NCBI RefSeq assembly: GCF_000829415.1
Contig: NZ_AP014637.1
Location: 3,737,001-3,801,000, forward strand
Source: Pseudomonas sp. StFLB209
GTDB taxonomy: Bacteria; Pseudomonadota; Gammaproteobacteria; Pseudomonadales; Pseudomonadaceae
Direction: 5' to 3'
Length of the DNA: 64,000 bases
The position numbers and the translations under genes were made by a program. Shown here in pieces: positions 60,288-64,000 of the stretch (positions within the stretch are counted from its first letter, which is position 1; every line of letters begins with the position of its first letter). The notes beneath the pieces were generated by a model. It was not told the DNA's origin. It worked only from the letters and a program-made list of their open reading frames with translations, and did no database searches.

Positions 60288-61280
60288 TCAGATCACTCTG
60301 GTCGCCACGCCGAACAAGGCCACACCCCGCAGCACGCCGTCTTGTTCATCCAGCTTAAGCGGCGCGGTGCCGCCTGGCATCCTGACGTGCACGGCGCCGC
60401 CTTGTACCAGCCCGGCAGCCCAGGCCGCGCAGGCCACGGCGCTGGCGCTGGTGCCGGAAGATGCCGTGGGGCCTTCGCCGCGCTCGAACACTCGTGCTTC
60501 CAATTGTCCCGGTTCGCTCAGGCAGGCCCATTGCAGGTTGACCCCGGCCGGGCAGGGCTCACCGGCACCCAACTCGCCGGCGGCAAAGGCGATCCGGGTC
60601 AACGGTTGGTTCAGCGCTGGCTCATGCAGTGCAGCAAACGTCGGCAGTTGAGCGGCATCAGCCAACAGGGTGACGCAATGTGGATTGCCGACCCGCACGA
60701 ACACGCTGTGCGCCCACGCAGGATTGACGGCGGCCAGAGGCGGCACCCGGTTGACCGGGCGATCATTGAAGCGGCTGGCTTGCACGGCAGTCTCGAGCGC
60801 GGCCACCGCCTGTGGTCCGAACTGCGGCATACCAAGGTCCAGCCAGAAGCCCCGGATGCCATCCAGGGTGGCGGGTTCAATGGCGGTTTCCAGCGGCGCT
60901 GACCCAGCGTCATGATGCACGCGCAAGGTAAATGGCTGCAGCGTTGCCAGGCCGCTCTCGGTCAGTGCCTGGGCAAAGATGGTCAGACCGTTGCCGCTGC
61001 GTTCGGCCAGGGTGGCGTCGGTATTGACGATCAATACATCAAAGGGGGCCTGGTCGCTAAACGGACCGATCAGCAAGCCGTCGCTGCAGTGCGCCTTGGC
61101 GCCGGGTGGCGCCGTTCCTTCGGGCCAGGCACACACCGCAGCAATGGCGGCTGCAGCCCAGTGCGAGCGCAGCCGCGCGGCGTCGGCGGCGTCATCGGGG
61201 ATTGCTACACCCAGGCGGCGTAGCTGATCGGGGTTGGTCACGGCATAACGGTTACCGCGGGCGTCAAAGATTCTTGTCAT
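60288..61280 (-). CDS. Diaminopimelate-epimerase-fold protein with Ser in place of both catalytic Cys
   Basis: A 330-residue protein with two DapF-like halves. The first active-site region reads AERSGNGLTI (92-101) where DapF has CGNG. The second reads ERGEGPTASSGTSASA (266-281) where DapF has TxACGTGA. So S95 and S275 replace the two catalytic cysteines. Standard two-base racemisation is therefore unlikely; a dehydratase, isomerase or binding role is possible, as in other members of this fold. It is convergent with the deaminase gene and divergent from the RsbQ-like gene. The start was set at ATG 61280. Confidence 0.75.
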   Translation of the reverse strand: MTRIFDARGNRYAVTNPDQLRRLGVAIPDDAADAARLRSHWAAAAIAAVCAWPEGTAPPGAKAHCSDGLLIGPFSDQAPFDVLIVNTDATLAERSGNGLTIFAQALTESGLATLQPFTLRVHHDAGSAPLETAIEPATLDGIRGFWLDLGMPQFGPQAVAALETAVQASRFNDRPVNRVPPLAAVNPAWAHSVFVRVGNPHCVTLLADAAQLPTFAALHEPALNQPLTRIAFAAGELGAGEPCPAGVNLQWACLSEPGQLEARVFERGEGPTASSGTSASAVACAAWAAGLVQGGAVHVRMPGGTAPLKLDEQDGVLRGVALFGVATRVI

Positions 61281-61403
61281 GATCGAGTCTGGTAAATGGA
61301 ATACCGTGCATTCTGCACTGTCTGAGGCTTGGAACGATGCTAATCTCGGCAATTGTTAGGTTGCGCAGCCCAAGCGCGCGCAGCATTGAGACTGGAGCGA
61401 GGG

Positions 61404-62222
61404 ATGCAGGTACAACGGCGCAACAATGTAAGAGTGATCGGCGAGGGCCCCGTTACCCTGATCTTTGGCCATGGGTTTGGCTGCGACCAGCGGATGTGGC
61501 GCTTCGTGGCGCCGAGCTTCAGTGACCGCTACCGGGTCGTGGCCTACGATCTGGTGGGCAGCGGTGGTTCGGACCTGTCCGCGTATTTCCAGCATAAGTA
61601 CGAGCGGCTCGACGGTTATGCCCAGGACCTGCTGGAGATTATCGAGCAGTTTGGCCAGGGGCCGGTGGTGCTGGTCGGTCATTCGGTCAGTGCGATGATC
61701 GGTGTGCTTGCCGACCGCCTCAAGCCGGGCTTGGTCAGTGCGCACATCATGGTCGGGCCGTCACCGCGGTATATCGATGATCAAGGCTACGTCGGCGGTT
61801 TCAGCCGCGCTGACATCGATTCACTGCTCGACACCCTCGACAGCAACTACCTGGGCTGGTCGAGCACCATGGCGCCGTCGATCATGGGCGCGCCGGACCA
61901 GCCGGAGCTGGGCGAGGAACTGGCCAGCAGCTTTTGCCGCACCCACCCCGACATTGCCCGGCATTTCGCCCGGGTGACGTTCATGTCCGACAACCGCGAG
62001 GATGTTCAGGGCCTGACCACGCCGGCGTTGATTCTGCAATGCACTGACGACCTGATCGCCCCGGTCGAGGTCGGTGATTACCTGCATGCTGCGATGCCCG
62101 GCAGCACCCTGCGGCTGATCGAAAACATTGGCCACTGCCCGCACATGAGTGCGCCGGCGGCCTGCATCGAGGCCATTGAGCAATTTCTCAAGCCCTATGG
62201 AAACACCCCGCATGCCGCCTGA
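61404..62222 (+). CDS. RsbQ-like alpha/beta hydrolase
   Basis: A 272-residue alpha/beta hydrolase of the RsbQ/KAI2/D14 branch. The catalytic triad is S94 (GHSVSA), D216 (CTDDLIAP) and H247 (GHCPHMSAP). The early motif FGHGFGCDQRMWRFV is typical. In Bacillus, RsbQ is needed for the PAS phosphatase RsbP to sense energy stress. Here it overlaps a PAS-containing histidine kinase gene by 11 bases (or 26 with the longer start), so it probably makes or perceives the ligand of that kinase. Confidence 0.87.
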   Translation: MQVQRRNNVRVIGEGPVTLIFGHGFGCDQRMWRFVAPSFSDRYRVVAYDLVGSGGSDLSAYFQHKYERLDGYAQDLLEIIEQFGQGPVVLVGHSVSAMIGVLADRLKPGLVSAHIMVGPSPRYIDDQGYVGGFSRADIDSLLDTLDSNYLGWSSTMAPSIMGAPDQPELGEELASSFCRTHPDIARHFARVTFMSDNREDVQGLTTPALILQCTDDLIAPVEVGDYLHAAMPGSTLRLIENIGHCPHMSAPAACIEAIEQFLKPYGNTPHAA

Positions 62223-63375
62223 GTCACTGCCTGACGCGCAAACCCTGTTCGACAATGCCCCCTGCGGTTTGCTGTTGACCTGCGGCAATGGCGAAATCGA
62301 GCGCGTCAACCAGACCTTCTGTCGCTGGGTCGGGCGCGAGCAGCAGGCGCTGCTCGGTCAGCGCTTTCAGAGCCTGCTGACCATGGGCGGCAAGATCTTT
62401 CACCAGACTCACTGGTTTCCGCTGCTGCAGATGCAGGGGTCGGTGGCCGAGGTCAAGCTCGACCTGTTGCACACCGATGGCCGTCAGATACCGATGATGC
62501 TCAACGCCGTGCGTCGCGAGCATGATGGCGTGTTCCATCACGAACTGGCGTTGTTCGTGGCAGAAGAACGCAATCAGTATGAGCGCGAGCTGCTCGCGGC
62601 CCGGCAGATGGCCGAAGAGTTGTTGCAGCAACAGCTCATGGCCCAGAAAGAGTTGACCTCGGCGCAGAACCGTCTACGTCTGGCGCACGCCGAAGCGCAG
62701 ATCCGCGCCAATTTTGCCGAACAACTGGTCGGTATCGTCAGCCATGACCTGCGCAACCCGTTGACGGCCATCAAGATGGCGGCAGACCTGCTGCAACGCG
62801 GCAACTTCGACCAACGCCAGCTTCGGGTCATGGGCCACATATCCCACTCGGTGGACCGTGCCAGCCGCTTGATCGGCGATCTGCTGGACTTCACCCAGGC
62901 CAGGGTTGGCCAGGGGCTGGCGGTCAGCCTGCAGGCCATTGATCTGCATGCCGTGGTGGCGCGCTGTGTCGAAGACCTGCGGCTGGCCTTTCCCGGTCGG
63001 CGCCTGGTGCATGTGCGCGAAGGCGAGGGGCTTTGCAATGCCGATGCCGACCGGTTGTTTCAGGTGGTCAGTAATCTGGTCGGCAATGCGGTGAGTTATG
63101 GTGACCCGCAAGGCGAAATCCGGGTTATCAGCGCATTTGGCGGCAAGGGTGGCAGCCTGGCGGTACATAACAGTGGTCAAGTGATTCCTGCCGAGCAGCT
63201 CGAAGAGCTGTTTGAACCATTGGTGCGCGGTGCGGCCAGCGATGACAGCCGCAGTGTAGGGCTGGGGCTGTTTATTGTTCGCGAGATCATGCGCGCCCAC
63301 CTGGGCGATGTATTGGCGCAGTCCAGCCCGGAGCACGGCACCACCTTTACTGCACGATTTCCCAGAGCCTTTTAA
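62212..63375 (+). CDS. PAS-domain sensor histidine kinase
   Basis: A 387-residue soluble kinase. The PAS domain is at about 8-118, then a coiled coil (120-170). HisKA follows with H178 (IVSHDLRNPLTAIKM), and the ATPase domain has N288/N292 (NLVGNAVSYG) and SVGLGLFIVREI. No membrane segment is seen, so the signal is cytoplasmic. The PAS domain lies next to an RsbQ-like hydrolase, which suggests a small-molecule ligand. No receiver protein is encoded beside it. ATG 62212 with GGAAA upstream is preferred; ATG 62197 is an alternative. Confidence 0.88.
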   Translation: MPPESLPDAQTLFDNAPCGLLLTCGNGEIERVNQTFCRWVGREQQALLGQRFQSLLTMGGKIFHQTHWFPLLQMQGSVAEVKLDLLHTDGRQIPMMLNAVRREHDGVFHHELALFVAEERNQYERELLAARQMAEELLQQQLMAQKELTSAQNRLRLAHAEAQIRANFAEQLVGIVSHDLRNPLTAIKMAADLLQRGNFDQRQLRVMGHISHSVDRASRLIGDLLDFTQARVGQGLAVSLQAIDLHAVVARCVEDLRLAFPGRRLVHVREGEGLCNADADRLFQVVSNLVGNAVSYGDPQGEIRVISAFGGKGGSLAVHNSGQVIPAEQLEELFEPLVRGAASDDSRSVGLGLFIVREIMRAHLGDVLAQSSPEHGTTFTARFPRAF

Positions 63376-63520
63376 ACCCGCACAGGTTAAAGCGGGTACT
63401 CCTGACCAGCCTTGTTACAAACTCTGTCAGCGCATTTCTTGCCCATCTGCCATCGCTGGTCGAACCTGAGGCCTGATCCGGTTTCCAAGGTTTGAACCCC
63501 TACTTTCAGGCAGGCAGATA

Positions 63521-63832
63521 ATGACTCGCTTCTTGCAAGGCCTCGCCATTGCAGCGCTGCTGGCTGGCGGACCGCTGGCCCATGCGCAGCAGCCGCTCGG
63601 CGCTGGTGCCGACGGCAACCCTTACAACAGCCCGATCAAACGCGCCAACCCCAACAGTCGACAAGGCACGGTACCTGACACGCCGCGCCCCAATACCTCG
63701 CCCGTGGTGCGTCCGCCGACCCTGGAAAACGGCGGTATCCGCAATGGCCAGCCGACCCGTCAGCAGGCGCCGGTACGGCCCGCCGAGCAGCCCCGCTTCA
63801 ACCCGCCCGAACGCGGTACTCCATCCCGATGA
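63521..63832 (+). CDS. Small secreted Pro/Asn-rich protein
   Basis: A 103-residue protein with a clear Sec signal peptide (about 1-22, AHA-QQ). The mature chain is rich in Pro, Asn, Arg and Gln, has no Cys, and is probably disordered (PDTPRPNTSPVVRPPT). No known domain is seen. It is followed after 28 bases by the probable PQQ-sugar dehydrogenase gene and may be co-transcribed with it. Function unknown. Confidence 0.72.
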   Translation: MTRFLQGLAIAALLAGGPLAHAQQPLGAGADGNPYNSPIKRANPNSRQGTVPDTPRPNTSPVVRPPTLENGGIRNGQPTRQQAPVRPAEQPRFNPPERGTPSR

Positions 63833-63860
63833 TCTCTACGTTATGCATAAGGAAACGCCC

Positions 63861-64000
63861 ATGTTGAGAAAAACCCTGATCGCGACATTTTGCGCCAGTG
63901 CGCTGGCTGGCCTGCCATTGGCCGTTTCAGCGGCCGAGGCGGCCAAACAGTACAAAAGCGAATTGGGCGCTGTGACCGTCACCCAGTTGGCCGAAGGGCT
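63861..64000 (+). CDS. Start of a probable PQQ-dependent sugar dehydrogenase (cut by window end)
   Basis: Only the first 46 codons are present. They show a Sec signal peptide (MLRKTLIATFCASALAGLPL, ending near AVSA-AE) and a start of mature sequence, GAVTVTQLAEGL, that resembles soluble aldose dehydrogenases of the YliI/Asd type. The AAGGAAA Shine-Dalgarno before ATG 63861 is good. The family call is tentative because the catalytic part lies outside the window. Confidence 0.5.
   Translation, partial: MLRKTLIATFCASALAGLPLAVSAAEAAKQYKSELGAVTVTQLAEG

Overview
The window looks like chromosomal DNA of a fluorescent Pseudomonas (P. putida / P. fluorescens type). The main reasons are the GC-rich codon use, REP elements of the 'GTAGGAGC...GCGAAGAGGCC' kind, a D-lysine/pipecolate (ama) gene set, a bphO-bphP phytochrome pair, a FecI/FecR/receptor cassette and many TonB-dependent receptors. 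No species can be named from this alone. No CRISPR array, prophage or rRNA was seen.

Region 1 (1-9569) is a catabolic island lying between two near-identical 80-base copies of a tRNA-Asp 3' end plus its terminator. It holds a LysR regulator, a TctCBA tripartite tricarboxylate-type transporter, an MFS transporter, a COG3618-type lactonase, a PdxA-family dehydrogenase and a rhamnonate-dehydratase-like enolase-superfamily enzyme. The inferred role is uptake and breakdown of a sugar-acid or related lactone. A 51-base palindrome sits in the divergent promoter. The right copy of the repeat belongs to a complete tRNA-Val/tRNA-Asp operon.

Region 2 (10166-22340) is a peptide- or amine-utilisation locus: TonB receptor, polar-amino-acid ABC transporter, FAD amine oxidase, RidA imine deaminase, second TonB receptor and an exported M19 dipeptidase. 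A divergently placed tartrate dehydrogenase-like gene ends it.

Region 3 (22940-29391) has an FKBP lipoprotein, a paired DnaA-box site, a DUF1232 protein, an XRE regulator/partner pair and a three-gene operon of HBL/Nhe-like alpha-helical pore-forming toxin subunits. The toxin genes have lower GC than their surroundings. One of the three is a paralogue of another that has lost its membrane head.

Region 4 (29392-35735) is a LuxR-MoaF-SDR-SDR-FAD oxidase-cupin cluster plus a Bcr/CflA exporter. Region 5 (35778-44465) is a nearly complete D-lysine/L-pipecolate pathway: AmaA, AmaB, AmaC, HglS, a LysR regulator and an amino-acid permease.

Region 6 (44938-50599) is an iron-type cell-surface signalling system (Fur-like site, FecI sigma, FecR, STN-domain receptor). 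It is split by a tnpB-only IS200/IS605-type element with a probable omega RNA. Region 7 (51224-55427) carries a transaldolase-like protein without its catalytic lysine, then heme oxygenase and bacteriophytochrome. Region 8 (55756-64000) has housekeeping and stress genes (CsbD, YihY, a deformylase, GNATs, cytosine deaminase), a DapF-like protein with serines at both catalytic cysteine positions, an RsbQ-like hydrolase joined to a PAS histidine kinase, and the start of a probable PQQ-sugar dehydrogenase.

Two copies of a roughly 300-base structured dispersed repeat, each ending in a REP unit, lie at 44524-44870 and 55442-55728.
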